Source: CAJWKT01 sp964465375
Lineage (GTDB): Bacteria; Pseudomonadota; Gammaproteobacteria; Steroidobacterales; Rariloculaceae
Direction: 5' to 3'
DNA: 64,000 nucleotides
Assembly: GCA_964465375.1 (NCBI GenBank)
Contig: CAYXIJ010000014.1
Span: 1 to 64,000, forward strand
Shown piece by piece: positions 34,797-43,254 of this stretch. The notes under the pieces were generated by a model. The model was not told the DNA's origin. It saw only the letters and a program-made list of their open reading frames with translations, and did no database searches. Numbering within the stretch: position 1 is the first letter of the stretch; each line of letters starts with the position of its first letter. A program made the position numbers and the translations under genes.

Positions 34797-35828
34797 GTGA
34801 AGCGCATGGAAATGGTCTTGCCAGGAGAAACAGTTTTAACGGGAATTACTACCTCGGGCACTCCTCATATTGGAAATTATGTGGGAGCAATTAGGCCATC
34901 TGTTGTTGCGAGTGAAGTGGTCGATGCCAAGTTTTTTTTCTTTCTTGCAGACTATCATTCTTTGATCAAAAACAAGGACCCAGCACAAATAGCGACGTCA
35001 ACGCTTGAGATTGCATCGAGCTGGTTGGCAGCTGGATTGGATCCAGATCGAGTAATTTTATACCGTCAGTCTGATATTCCAGAGATCTTAGAGCTGACCT
35101 GGTTGCTCACTTGCTTGACATCCAAAGGCTTAATGAATAGGGCGCATGCGTATAAGGCTGCAGTAGCCGCTAATGAAAAATCACAGGATAAAGATCCAGA
35201 AAAAGGTATTACCATGGGACTTTTTTGTTATCCCATCCTAATGGCGGCTGACATCCTTATGTTTAATGCCAACAAGGTACCCGTAGGCAGCGATCAGAAG
35301 CAGCATGTAGAGATGGCGCGAGACATAGCCGGTAGCTTCAATCACCAGTTCGGGCAGACATTTGTCCTTCCCGAGCCCCTCATTAGCGATAATACTTCAA
35401 TGTTGCCGGGTCTAGATGGCCGCAAGATGTCCAAAAGTTACAGGAATACTATTTCTCTTTTTACGCCAGAGAAAAATTTGCGCAAATCAATTATGAAAAT
35501 AAAAACCAATTCGCAAGAACCAGGCGAACCAAAAGACCCAGAAAGCAGTTCGTTATTTTCGATATATCGTGCATTTGCTACTGGACCAGAAACGGAAGCT
35601 ATGCGACAACGCTATGTTGACGGTATAGGCTGGGGTGAGATGAAGGACTGTGTTTTTCAGTATCTCAATGATCATTTGAAGGCGACCCGCGGGGAATATA
35701 ATCGCTTGGTTGCGGCCCCAGATTATGTAGAAGATGTTCTGCGTAAAGGCGCGGACAAGGCTCGTGCAGTCAGTGGTCCATTTATGGATCAAATTCGCAG
35801 TAACGTGGGGCTTAAGGCTCTCAGTTAA
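34797..35828 (+). CDS. trpS: Tryptophanyl-tRNA synthetase
   Basis: The enzyme charges tRNA-Trp. The 343-residue class Ic synthetase has the ATP-binding motifs PHIGN (23-27) and KMSKS (210-214), and the family segments DYHSLI and GSDQKQHVEMARDIA. The start is GTG 34797, with ATG 34806 as an alternative. Its TAA overlaps the stop of convergent uvrA by two bases (35826-35827). It is of interest here because the tRNA at 124-199 sits in the trpT place but lacks C34, an identity base for bacterial TrpRS. Confidence 0.96.
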   Translation: MKRMEMVLPGETVLTGITTSGTPHIGNYVGAIRPSVVASEVVDAKFFFFLADYHSLIKNKDPAQIATSTLEIASSWLAAGLDPDRVILYRQSDIPEILELTWLLTCLTSKGLMNRAHAYKAAVAANEKSQDKDPEKGITMGLFCYPILMAADILMFNANKVPVGSDQKQHVEMARDIAGSFNHQFGQTFVLPEPLISDNTSMLPGLDGRKMSKSYRNTISLFTPEKNLRKSIMKIKTNSQEPGEPKDPESSSLFSIYRAFATGPETEAMRQRYVDGIGWGEMKDCVFQYLNDHLKATRGEYNRLVAAPDYVEDVLRKGADKARAVSGPFMDQIRSNVGLKALS

Positions 35829-38689
35829 CCTTTCATTGTGTTGGATTCTAGGGTCTGGTCCGCAGCTAGCACCTTCTTAAGGCATTTTCCTGTATGCGAT
35901 TGAAAATGGGATGCAGTCATCTCCGGGGTTCCTGTCGTTACAATCTCTCCGCCTCCATCTCCACCCTCAGGGCCGAGGTCAATAATCCAGTCAGCAGTTT
36001 TAATTACCTCTAGGTTGTGTTCGATGATCACGATGGTGTTACCTTGGTCGCGAAGACGGTAGAGTACTTCTAGGAGTCGTGCAATATCGTAGAAATGTAG
36101 GCCCGTCGTTGGCTCATCTAATACATATAGGGTTGAGCCAGTATTTCGTTTGGAAAGTTCCTTCGAAAGTTTTATGCGCTGAGCCTCGCCCCCGGATAAT
36201 TTAGTTGCATTTTGGCCCAACTGAAGATACGAAAGACCGACTGCCATGAGTGTTTCAAGTCTTCGAGCAATCTGTGGAATGTTGCGGAAGAATTCTACTG
36301 CCTCTTCCACAGTGAGCTGAAGGACTTCGTAAATGTTTTTGCTTTTATAGCGGACTTCCAATGTTTCACGGTTATATCGTTTTCCGCCGCAGAGATCGCA
36401 CGGAACGTAAATATCAGGTAAGAAATGCATTTCCACCTTTATGACTCCGTCTCCTCGGCAGGTTTCACATCGACCTCCTTTAACGTTAAAGCTGAATCGG
36501 CCAGGCTTGTATCCGCGTGAGCGCGCCTCTTGTGTAGAGGCGAATAATTCTCTAATGGGCGTAAAGAGCCCAACATAGGTAGCGGGGTTTGATCTCGGTG
36601 TGCGTCCTATCGGTCTTTGGTTAATATCGATTACGCGATTAATGTGGTCTAATCCAGAGGCGCTCTCAAAGGGGGCGGGCTCAACTACGGTGTTGTTTAA
36701 GTGTTTTGCCATTATCCGATAAAGCGTGTCATTTATGAGTGTGCTTTTGCCAGAGCCTGATACGCCAGTCACGCAAGTGATCAGACCAATCGGGATTTCA
36801 ACATTGATTTTTTTGAGATTATTGCCGCATGCCCCTGTAATGCTTAGAACAGCCTTGGGGTTAAAGTAGCGTCGTTCGGGTGGTAGGGGAATCTTACGAT
36901 GGCCAGCGAGGTATTGACCCGTTATGGACGCCGGGTTTCTTTTGATGGCGTCTACGGTTCCTTCTGCAATAATATGGCCTCCGTGAATACCCGCTCCTGG
37001 GCCCAAATCAATCAAGTGGTCTGCCGCAAGTATGGTCTCTGTATCATGCTCAACAACCAAAACAGTATTGCCTAAGTTTCGAAGTCCACGGAGAGTTTTC
37101 AGCAACTTCTTGTGGTCTCTTTGGTGTAGGCCTATAGATGGCTCATCAAGGATGTACATAACCCCAACAAGCCCAGATCCAACTTGACTTGCGAGTCGGA
37201 TGCGCTGCGCTTCACCACCAGATAATGTTTGAGCGCTGCGATCCAAAGTTAGATACTCAAGTCCTACGTTGACTAGAAATTGAAGACGATTTTGAATTTC
37301 TTTGATAATTTTGTCAGCAACCTCTCCGCGCCAGCCAGTTAATTTGAGGTTGGTAAAAAATTGTAATGCTTCTGTTATGTTCTTGTTTGTAATTGTCGGC
37401 AAAGCATTTTTTTCAATGAAAACGTTGCGCGCGGATTCATTCAGTCTTTCACCGTTACAGTCGTTGCATGGCTGAATACTTTGATATTTGTTGAGTTGCT
37501 CACGAACTGCGTTTGATTCTGTTTCCTCGTACCGTCTTTGCATGTTCGGAATGATCCCCTCAAATGTATGACACCATTCGTTTTTTTCGCCATTTGTTTT
37601 TGTATACTGAAACTTTATTTGATTAGTGTCGCTACCATATAGGATTACATTTCGTATCTTATTGCTTAAAGATTCGAAAGGCATTTCTATATCAAAATTA
37701 TAGTGTGTAGCTAGCGATTGGATTAATTGAAAATAGTAAGGATTGCGTCGATCCCAGCCCCTTATTGCGCCCCCTGCCAGAGAGATATTGGGGCACCCAA
37801 CCACCTTGTGAGGATCGAAAAATTGATGTACTCCAAGCCCATCGCATTTGGTGCATGCGCCGGCAGGGTTATTGAATGAGAAAAATCTGGGTGAAAGCTC
37901 AGCTACGCTGTAGCTACAAATAGAGCAGGCAAACTTATCTGAAAAAATCATAGCCTCAGCGTTCTCAACATCCATAGAAATGATCTGGGCTACGCCGCCA
38001 CTGATATTCAGTGCGGTCTCAAAAGATTCCGTCAACCTCAATCGAGATTCATATCTAACTCGAACGCGGTCTACCACCACCTGAATCTCATGCTTGCGCT
38101 TATAGTCTAATTTGGGAGGGTGGCTGAGATCATGGACAGTGCCATCAATTCTCGCACGCACAAAACCCTGGTCTCTGAGATTATCCAGTACCTTGTTGTG
38201 CTCACCTTTCCGCCCAGTGACTATAGGGGCTAACAGCATCAAACGGGTATCTTTCTTCAGTGTAAGGACCTGGTCAACCATTTGTGAGACGCTTTGAGCA
38301 TTCAGTGGAATCTGGTGAACGGGGCAGTAGGGAGTTCCAGCACGGGCAAATAGCAAGCGTAGATAGTCATAAATCTCTGTGACCGTGCCAACAGTTGAAC
38401 GAGGGCTGTGAGAAATAGACCGTTGTTCGATCGAGATGGCTGGTGAGAGGCCCTCAATATGATCCACGTCTGGTTTTTCCATAATGGAGAGGAATTGGCG
38501 TGCGTAAGAGGATAGAGACTCAACATAGCGGCGCTGGCCCTCAGCATAAATTGTGTCAAATGCGAGTGATGACTTTCCTGAACCTGAAAGTCCCGTTAGC
38601 ACAGTAAGGCGATTCCTGGGCAAATCCAGGTCAACATTTTTTAAGTTATGGGTGCGTGCGCCCCTGATTTGAATGCGATTAATTGACAT
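35825..38689 (-). CDS. uvrA: Excinuclease ABC subunit A
   Basis: UvrA detects bulky DNA lesions and loads UvrB. The 954-residue protein has two ABC ATPase modules: Walker A GLSGSGKS (33-40) and GVSGSGKS in the second half, each followed by an LSGGEAQRI signature. The zinc-finger modules are present (CSICSY...CTKC near 255-280 and CETC...CDLC near 750-775). The last codons overlap trpS. It is divergent from ssb, the same pairing as in E. coli. Confidence 0.98.
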   Translation of the reverse strand: MSINRIQIRGARTHNLKNVDLDLPRNRLTVLTGLSGSGKSSLAFDTIYAEGQRRYVESLSSYARQFLSIMEKPDVDHIEGLSPAISIEQRSISHSPRSTVGTVTEIYDYLRLLFARAGTPYCPVHQIPLNAQSVSQMVDQVLTLKKDTRLMLLAPIVTGRKGEHNKVLDNLRDQGFVRARIDGTVHDLSHPPKLDYKRKHEIQVVVDRVRVRYESRLRLTESFETALNISGGVAQIISMDVENAEAMIFSDKFACSICSYSVAELSPRFFSFNNPAGACTKCDGLGVHQFFDPHKVVGCPNISLAGGAIRGWDRRNPYYFQLIQSLATHYNFDIEMPFESLSNKIRNVILYGSDTNQIKFQYTKTNGEKNEWCHTFEGIIPNMQRRYEETESNAVREQLNKYQSIQPCNDCNGERLNESARNVFIEKNALPTITNKNITEALQFFTNLKLTGWRGEVADKIIKEIQNRLQFLVNVGLEYLTLDRSAQTLSGGEAQRIRLASQVGSGLVGVMYILDEPSIGLHQRDHKKLLKTLRGLRNLGNTVLVVEHDTETILAADHLIDLGPGAGIHGGHIIAEGTVDAIKRNPASITGQYLAGHRKIPLPPERRYFNPKAVLSITGACGNNLKKINVEIPIGLITCVTGVSGSGKSTLINDTLYRIMAKHLNNTVVEPAPFESASGLDHINRVIDINQRPIGRTPRSNPATYVGLFTPIRELFASTQEARSRGYKPGRFSFNVKGGRCETCRGDGVIKVEMHFLPDIYVPCDLCGGKRYNRETLEVRYKSKNIYEVLQLTVEEAVEFFRNIPQIARRLETLMAVGLSYLQLGQNATKLSGGEAQRIKLSKELSKRNTGSTLYVLDEPTTGLHFYDIARLLEVLYRLRDQGNTIVIIEHNLEVIKTADWIIDLGPEGGDGGGEIVTTGTPEMTASHFQSHTGKCLKKVLAADQTLESNTMKG

Positions 38690-38715
38690 AGCTGAGAAAA
38701 CGAGTCAAACATCCA

Positions 38716-38745
38716 ACTATACGATGCTTTGATTTAGCAGCGCAA
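38716..38745 (-). promoter_or_regulatory. Candidate uvrA promoter
   Basis: Read on the minus strand: TTGCGC (38745-38740), 18-base spacer, TATAGT (38721-38716; 5 of 6 to consensus). It would start transcription about 20 bases before the uvrA ATG. I see no CTG-N10-CAG SOS box in the whole gap, which E. coli has between uvrA and ssb. The -35 match is poor, so confidence is modest. Confidence 0.4.
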
Positions 38746-38754
38746 AAGATTATT

Positions 38755-38804
38755 AGGATGGGTAATATTTTCGCCTGTTTCCACAAGAATTGGATACCCA
38801 TCTT
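38755..38804. repeat. Inverted repeat in the uvrA-ssb gap
   Basis: AGGATGGGTA (38755-38764) is the inverted partner of TACCCATCTT (38795-38804), with one G-T pair and a 30-base loop. It lies between the probable uvrA promoter and ssb. It could be an operator for a dimer binding two half-sites three turns apart, or a stem in ssb mRNA. The role is unknown. Confidence 0.4.
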
Positions 38805-38951
38805 CATCGTTAGTCTATTTGAGGAAAGCGTGAGCGTTTCACATAGGATATTGAAGAGTCAGATGTTTTTACTTAAGGGTCAGCGTACAATACGTAAATT
38901 GAGACGGGGCTTTGTATCTAGCCCAAAAGTTTGACAATAAGGAGTTTCTCC

Positions 38952-39398
38952 ATGGCATCGAGGGGCGTTAACAAAGTCGTACTTATTGGAAGGTTGGGCG
39001 CAGACCCAGAAACTCGATATATGCCAAGTGGAGATGCGGTAACAAACATTCGAATAGCCACGAGTGAGTCTTGGAAGGACAAGGATAGTGGGGAGCAAAA
39101 GGAACGAACAGAATGGCACCGAGTTGTCTTTTTTAAGAGGTTGGCAGAGATTACAGCTGAGTACCTGAGAAAAGGCTCTCAGGTTTATATTGAAGGCCGG
39201 ATCCGGACGAATAAATGGCAAGATCGTGATGGAAATGATCGTTACACAACGGAGATTGTTGCCAACGAAATGCAAATGCTTGGTGGACGATCAGAAAGTG
39301 GAGGGGCTAATCGCTCAGTAGATAGTCCAGCAAAGGAGCCGGCCGCAACCAATGAGTCGGCCTCAGCTGGAGATTTTGACGACGATATTCCATTTTAA
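38952..39398 (+). CDS. ssb: Single-stranded DNA-binding protein
   Basis: SSB coats single-stranded DNA and recruits repair and replication partners. ATG 38952 gives 148 residues: MASRGVNKVVLIGRLGADPETRYM opens the OB fold, and the acidic tip DFDDDIPF is the partner-docking tail. AAGGAG is well placed before this ATG; an earlier in-frame start would add a non-conserved leader. A -10 like TACAAT lies at 38886-38891 without a convincing -35. Confidence 0.97.
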   Translation: MASRGVNKVVLIGRLGADPETRYMPSGDAVTNIRIATSESWKDKDSGEQKERTEWHRVVFFKRLAEITAEYLRKGSQVYIEGRIRTNKWQDRDGNDRYTTEIVANEMQMLGGRSESGGANRSVDSPAKEPAATNESASAGDFDDDIPF

Positions 39399-39491
39399 TT
39401 TGCCTAGGATTTTGTCCTACAAGATTGGTTCTACTCAGGCTGGGTTTAGGTAGATTATCTTTTCGTCTTTTATAAGATACCAAAAAAAATA

Positions 39492-40835
39492 ATGACAGAA
39501 CGACTATTCATTAAAACTTTTGGTTGTCAGATGAATGAGTATGATTCAGCAAAAATGGCCGATGTACTCAAAGAAGCCTTTGGCACGAGCAAGGTAGAGC
39601 ATCCACAGAATGCGGACATTCTTTTGCTGAATACCTGCTCCGTCCGAGAAAAAGCTCAGGAAAAGGTTTTTTCCCTGCTTGGGAGGTGGCGGGCTTACAA
39701 GGCTCAAAAACCAAATACGATTATCGGTGTAGGTGGTTGCGTTGCTAGCCAGGAGGGCGATGCAATTTTTCGTAGGGCACCCTATGTAGATTTAGTTTTT
39801 GGTCCACAGACGTTGCACAGGCTCCCGGAAATGATAGCTGCCATCCGCTCGGGGCAGCCTCGCATGTTGGATATAAGTTTTCCTGAAATAGAAAAATTTG
39901 ATCGTCTACCAGCCCCGCAATTTTCTACTGCTTCGTCTTTTGTTTCCATTATGGAAGGTTGTAGTAAGTACTGCACATTTTGTGTTGTACCGTATACTCG
40001 CGGTGAGGAAATTAGCCGTCCGCTGAGTGACATCATGGAAGAGATTAAGCAGCTAGCGGGCTTGGGTGTAAGTGAGATTACACTTCTCGGGCAGAATGTG
40101 AATGCTTACAGGGGGCGTGGTATTGCTGGTGAGATATCTGATTTGGCAGCGCTAATCCGACAAGTAGCAAAGATTGATAAGATCCAGCGAATTCGTTTTA
40201 CTACATCTCATCCGGTTGAGTTTAGCGATTCCCTAATAGAGGCTTATGCTGATGTACCGAAGCTTGTCAACTTTTTACACCTTCCTGTTCAGAGTGGATC
40301 GGATCGCATCCTTAGGCGAATGAAGCGTGGCTATACCGCTACGCAATACATACAGAAAATAGATAAACTCCGCAGTATTAGGCCTGATATATCGGTGTCC
40401 TCTGATTTTATTGTTGGGTTTCCAGGTGAGGAGGAGGAGGATTTCCGAGCAACTATGGAGCTTATTCGAAAGGTTGGGTTTGATCAGTCTTTCAGTTTTA
40501 TCTATAGCGGGAGGCCAGGGACGCCAGCAGCGAGCATGAAAGATCCTACCCCACGCACAGCTAAGCAGGCCCGGCTGACGGAGCTTCAAGCATTGGTGAA
40601 CAGGCAGGCGCAGGCTATTAGTTATCGAATGATCGGCTCCGTTCAGCGCATTTTGGTGGAAAAATTTTCAAAGCGCTCACAGAACGAACTCGCTGGTCGT
40701 ACTGAGAATAATAGATGGGTGAATTTTTTTGGTGATCCAACTTTAATTGGCCAATTTGTAGATACTGTCATTACGGATGCACTGCCAAATAGCCTAAGAG
40801 GCCGCATTCATACGGGCCATAAATTTGTTGCATAA
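39492..40835 (+). CDS. miaB: tRNA-2-methylthio-N6-dimethylallyladenosine synthase MiaB
   Basis: MiaB adds the 2-methylthio group to i6A37 in tRNAs that read codons starting with U. The 447-residue radical-SAM enzyme has the N-terminal cluster cysteines C12, C49 and C83 and the radical-SAM triad C157, C161, C164 (GCSKYCTFCVVPY). A C-terminal TRAM domain follows. It is first in a run with ybeZ, ybeY, corC and lnt, as in E. coli. The tRNA at 124-199 has A36, A37 and A38 and would be a typical substrate. Confidence 0.97.
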   Translation: MTERLFIKTFGCQMNEYDSAKMADVLKEAFGTSKVEHPQNADILLLNTCSVREKAQEKVFSLLGRWRAYKAQKPNTIIGVGGCVASQEGDAIFRRAPYVDLVFGPQTLHRLPEMIAAIRSGQPRMLDISFPEIEKFDRLPAPQFSTASSFVSIMEGCSKYCTFCVVPYTRGEEISRPLSDIMEEIKQLAGLGVSEITLLGQNVNAYRGRGIAGEISDLAALIRQVAKIDKIQRIRFTTSHPVEFSDSLIEAYADVPKLVNFLHLPVQSGSDRILRRMKRGYTATQYIQKIDKLRSIRPDISVSSDFIVGFPGEEEEDFRATMELIRKVGFDQSFSFIYSGRPGTPAASMKDPTPRTAKQARLTELQALVNRQAQAISYRMIGSVQRILVEKFSKRSQNELAGRTENNRWVNFFGDPTLIGQFVDTVITDALPNSLRGRIHTGHKFVA

Positions 40836-41832
40836 AATTCCGGAGTCCTCTTTCATTCGTTTAGAGCTAGTTTTAGAGCCTAATGATCATCGGCGCATGG
40901 CGAATCTTTCTGGTCACCTAGACGAGCATTTGCGTCAGATTGAGAAAGGCCTCAACATTAAAATAAAGAATCGTGGCAACCGGTTTCAGCTCAAGGGGCC
41001 GGAGGATTCCGCAGAAGTAGGACGCCAGGTTTTAAAGGATCTATTCGCAGCGACTAAGAAAGTAAATATAGATCCCGAGCGGGTACACATGTCTTTGCAA
41101 GAACATTCTAGACCGGAAGGAAAGCCTGAAGAAAAAGACGAAATTATTAAGACCCGAAGAAAAGGTATACGTGCCAGAGGATCAAACCAAATGGCCTATG
41201 TACGCTCCATCAGGGCCGAGGATCTTACGTTTGGTATAGGTCCTGCTGGTACTGGTAAGACTTATTTAGCGGTAGCGGCCAGTGTTGAAGCTCTAGAGAC
41301 TGATCAAGTCCGCAGAATTGTCTTAGTTCGGCCGGCTGTAGAGGCTGGTGAGCGACTCGGGTTTCTTCCTGGTGACATGTCACAGAAAGTTGATCCGTAT
41401 TTGAAGCCCATGTATGACGCACTTTACGAAATGATGGGTTTTGAGCGGGTTAGTCGACTTATTGAGCAGAATATAATTGAAATTGCACCTCTAGCTTTTA
41501 TGCGCGGTCGGACGTTGAACGAGTGTTTCATTATATTGGATGAAGCTCAGAATACCACCGTCGAACAAATGAAAATGTTTTTGACTCGGATTGGTTTTGG
41601 TTCTCGTACAGTAGTTACCGGAGATGTGACTCAGACCGACCTACCAAAAGGTCGTGAGTCGGGACTTAGACACGTAACCCGCGTGCTCAGGTATTTGTCG
41701 GGAGTTGCCTTCATTCATTTCGGGCCAAGGGATGTTGTTCGTCATTCCTTAGTTCAGCAGATAGTTGAGGCCTATGCTCAAGAGGAAAGGGAAGAGGAAG
41801 AGGAAGAGGAAGATCGCAGGGGGGCTGGATGA
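40825..41832 (+). CDS. ybeZ: PhoH-like ATPase YbeZ
   Basis: YbeZ is a PhoH-family ATPase that acts with the endoribonuclease YbeY. The 335 residues have Walker A GPAGTGKT (139-146) and Walker B FIILDEAQN (235-243). The start appears to be TTG 40825, inside the last codons of miaB; the first ATG (40897) would remove conserved sequence. The C-terminus is a run of Glu encoded by a perfect hexamer repeat (GAAGAG three times, then GAAGAT, 41791-41814), which could slip during replication. Its TGA overlaps the ATG of ybeY. Confidence 0.95.
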   Translation: MLHKIPESSFIRLELVLEPNDHRRMANLSGHLDEHLRQIEKGLNIKIKNRGNRFQLKGPEDSAEVGRQVLKDLFAATKKVNIDPERVHMSLQEHSRPEGKPEEKDEIIKTRRKGIRARGSNQMAYVRSIRAEDLTFGIGPAGTGKTYLAVAASVEALETDQVRRIVLVRPAVEAGERLGFLPGDMSQKVDPYLKPMYDALYEMMGFERVSRLIEQNIIEIAPLAFMRGRTLNECFIILDEAQNTTVEQMKMFLTRIGFGSRTVVTGDVTQTDLPKGRESGLRHVTRVLRYLSGVAFIHFGPRDVVRHSLVQQIVEAYAQEEREEEEEEEDRRGAG

Positions 41833-42299
41833 CAAGTGCTGGTTTAGCAGTTGATGTGCAGGATGCGTCGGGCAGTCAATCAGTGCCTGAGCATGGACGC
41901 ATAAAAAACTGGGTAATCCATGCCTTATCAAGGGGGGTCCTAGGGGAAATCACTGTGCGTGTTGTTACCGAAGCTGAAGGCAGTCATCTGAATGAAGTTT
42001 ATCGTCACGGTGTGGGCCCGACGAATGTGTTGGCCTTTCCGGCCGAGTTTGCTACTCCTGACTTAGTGGCAGATGCAGTTCCCTTGGGAGATATAGTGGT
42101 CTGCGCGCCAGTTATAGAACGAGAAGCTAATTTTCAAGGAATTGAATTAGATGCCTACTGGGCACATATGGTGATTCATGGTGTTCTTCACTTGATGGGC
42201 TTCGATCATCAAACATCGGAAGATACGGCAATTATGGAGGCTCGAGAAAAAGAGCTTCTGAGGGGGCTTGGTTTCACAAGTTTGTTTTATGAAACTTAA
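41829..42299 (+). CDS. ybeY: Endoribonuclease YbeY
   Basis: YbeY is a zinc metalloenzyme needed for 16S rRNA 3' maturation and ribosome quality control. The 156 residues carry the metal motif HGVLHLMGFDH (117-127) with H117, H121 and H127, and the family segment GPTNVLAFP. ATG overlaps the stop of ybeZ (ATGA), so the two are coupled. Confidence 0.96.
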   Translation: MTSAGLAVDVQDASGSQSVPEHGRIKNWVIHALSRGVLGEITVRVVTEAEGSHLNEVYRHGVGPTNVLAFPAEFATPDLVADAVPLGDIVVCAPVIEREANFQGIELDAYWAHMVIHGVLHLMGFDHQTSEDTAIMEAREKELLRGLGFTSLFYET

Positions 42300-42360
42300 G
42301 TGTTTTTCTTGCATGGGGAGCGCTGGGGTTGCAAGATGTATCCTCAGGTGTGGTTCTTAG

Positions 42361-43230
42361 ATGTCAGAAGATAAAACTTCCACCAACAAGGACACCGGCG
42401 GAAAATCTAGCTGGTGGACCCGTTTATTTCAAGACCGCGTTTACGAAGCCAAGGGTAGAGAGGAAATTATTAGTTTTCTGGCGGAGTGTTGCCGTAGGAA
42501 TTTATTGGCTGGCGATGAACATGCCATGCTCCAGGGTGTTTTGGAAGTTTCTGAAACCCACGTGCGAGACATCATGGTGCCTCGTTCTCACATGGTCGTA
42601 TTGGATCAGGAAGATTCGCCGGACACTTTGCTTAAAATAATCGTTGATTCTGGTCATTCCCGCTTTCCAGTAATAGGTGAAGATAGGGATGAAGTGGTGG
42701 GAATATTGCTTGCTAAGGATCTTCTGCGTTATTTTAAGGAGCATGGCAGCGAGAAGCAGTTTGATATTTATACAATGCTTCGCCCACCAGTTTTCATTCC
42801 AGAGAGCAAGCGTCTCAACATGCTTCTGACAGAGTTTCGAGAAAGCCAGAACCATATGGCCATCGTAGTAGATGAGTACGGCGGGGTAGCGGGCCTAGCA
42901 ACTATCGAGGATGTTTTGGAGCAAATTGTTGGCGACATAGATGACGAGCATGATGCAGAGGAACTTGAATATATTCAAGATCAGAAAAATGGGTGTTTCC
43001 TGGTTCTTGCATTGACAAGAATCGAGGATTTTAATGAATTCTTCGAGGTTAGTATGAGTGATGAAGAATATGACACCATCGGCGGTTTAATCATGCACGA
43101 GTTAGGTCGTTTGCCGCGCCGAGGGGAGGTGTTAGAATTTGAGAAGTTCCAGTTCAAGACGTTGCGAGCTGACCGGAGGCGCATCCACAGCGTGGAAGTG
43201 TCACCTCTTCAAGGCAATTCTTTGCAATAA
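42361..43230 (+). CDS. corC: CorC/YbeX family CBS-domain protein
   Basis: This family is tied to Mg and Co efflux and, with YbeY/YbeZ, to ribosome metabolism. The 289 residues have two CBS domains (from about VRDIMVPRSHMVV, and VDEYGGVAGLATIEDVLEQIVGDI) and a C-terminal CorC-HlyC transporter-associated domain (YDTIGGLIMHELGRLP). There are no membrane helices. It lies between ybeY and lnt, as in E. coli. Confidence 0.95.
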   Translation: MSEDKTSTNKDTGGKSSWWTRLFQDRVYEAKGREEIISFLAECCRRNLLAGDEHAMLQGVLEVSETHVRDIMVPRSHMVVLDQEDSPDTLLKIIVDSGHSRFPVIGEDRDEVVGILLAKDLLRYFKEHGSEKQFDIYTMLRPPVFIPESKRLNMLLTEFRESQNHMAIVVDEYGGVAGLATIEDVLEQIVGDIDDEHDAEELEYIQDQKNGCFLVLALTRIEDFNEFFEVSMSDEEYDTIGGLIMHELGRLPRRGEVLEFEKFQFKTLRADRRRIHSVEVSPLQGNSLQ

Positions 43231-43254
43231 TTTTTTTATAGGCAGGTCATAGAA

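Noticed and set aside
38690..38951. LexA site CTGT-N8-ACAG between uvrA and ssb
   Set aside because: The only CTGT (38775-38778) is not followed by ACAG at the right distance.
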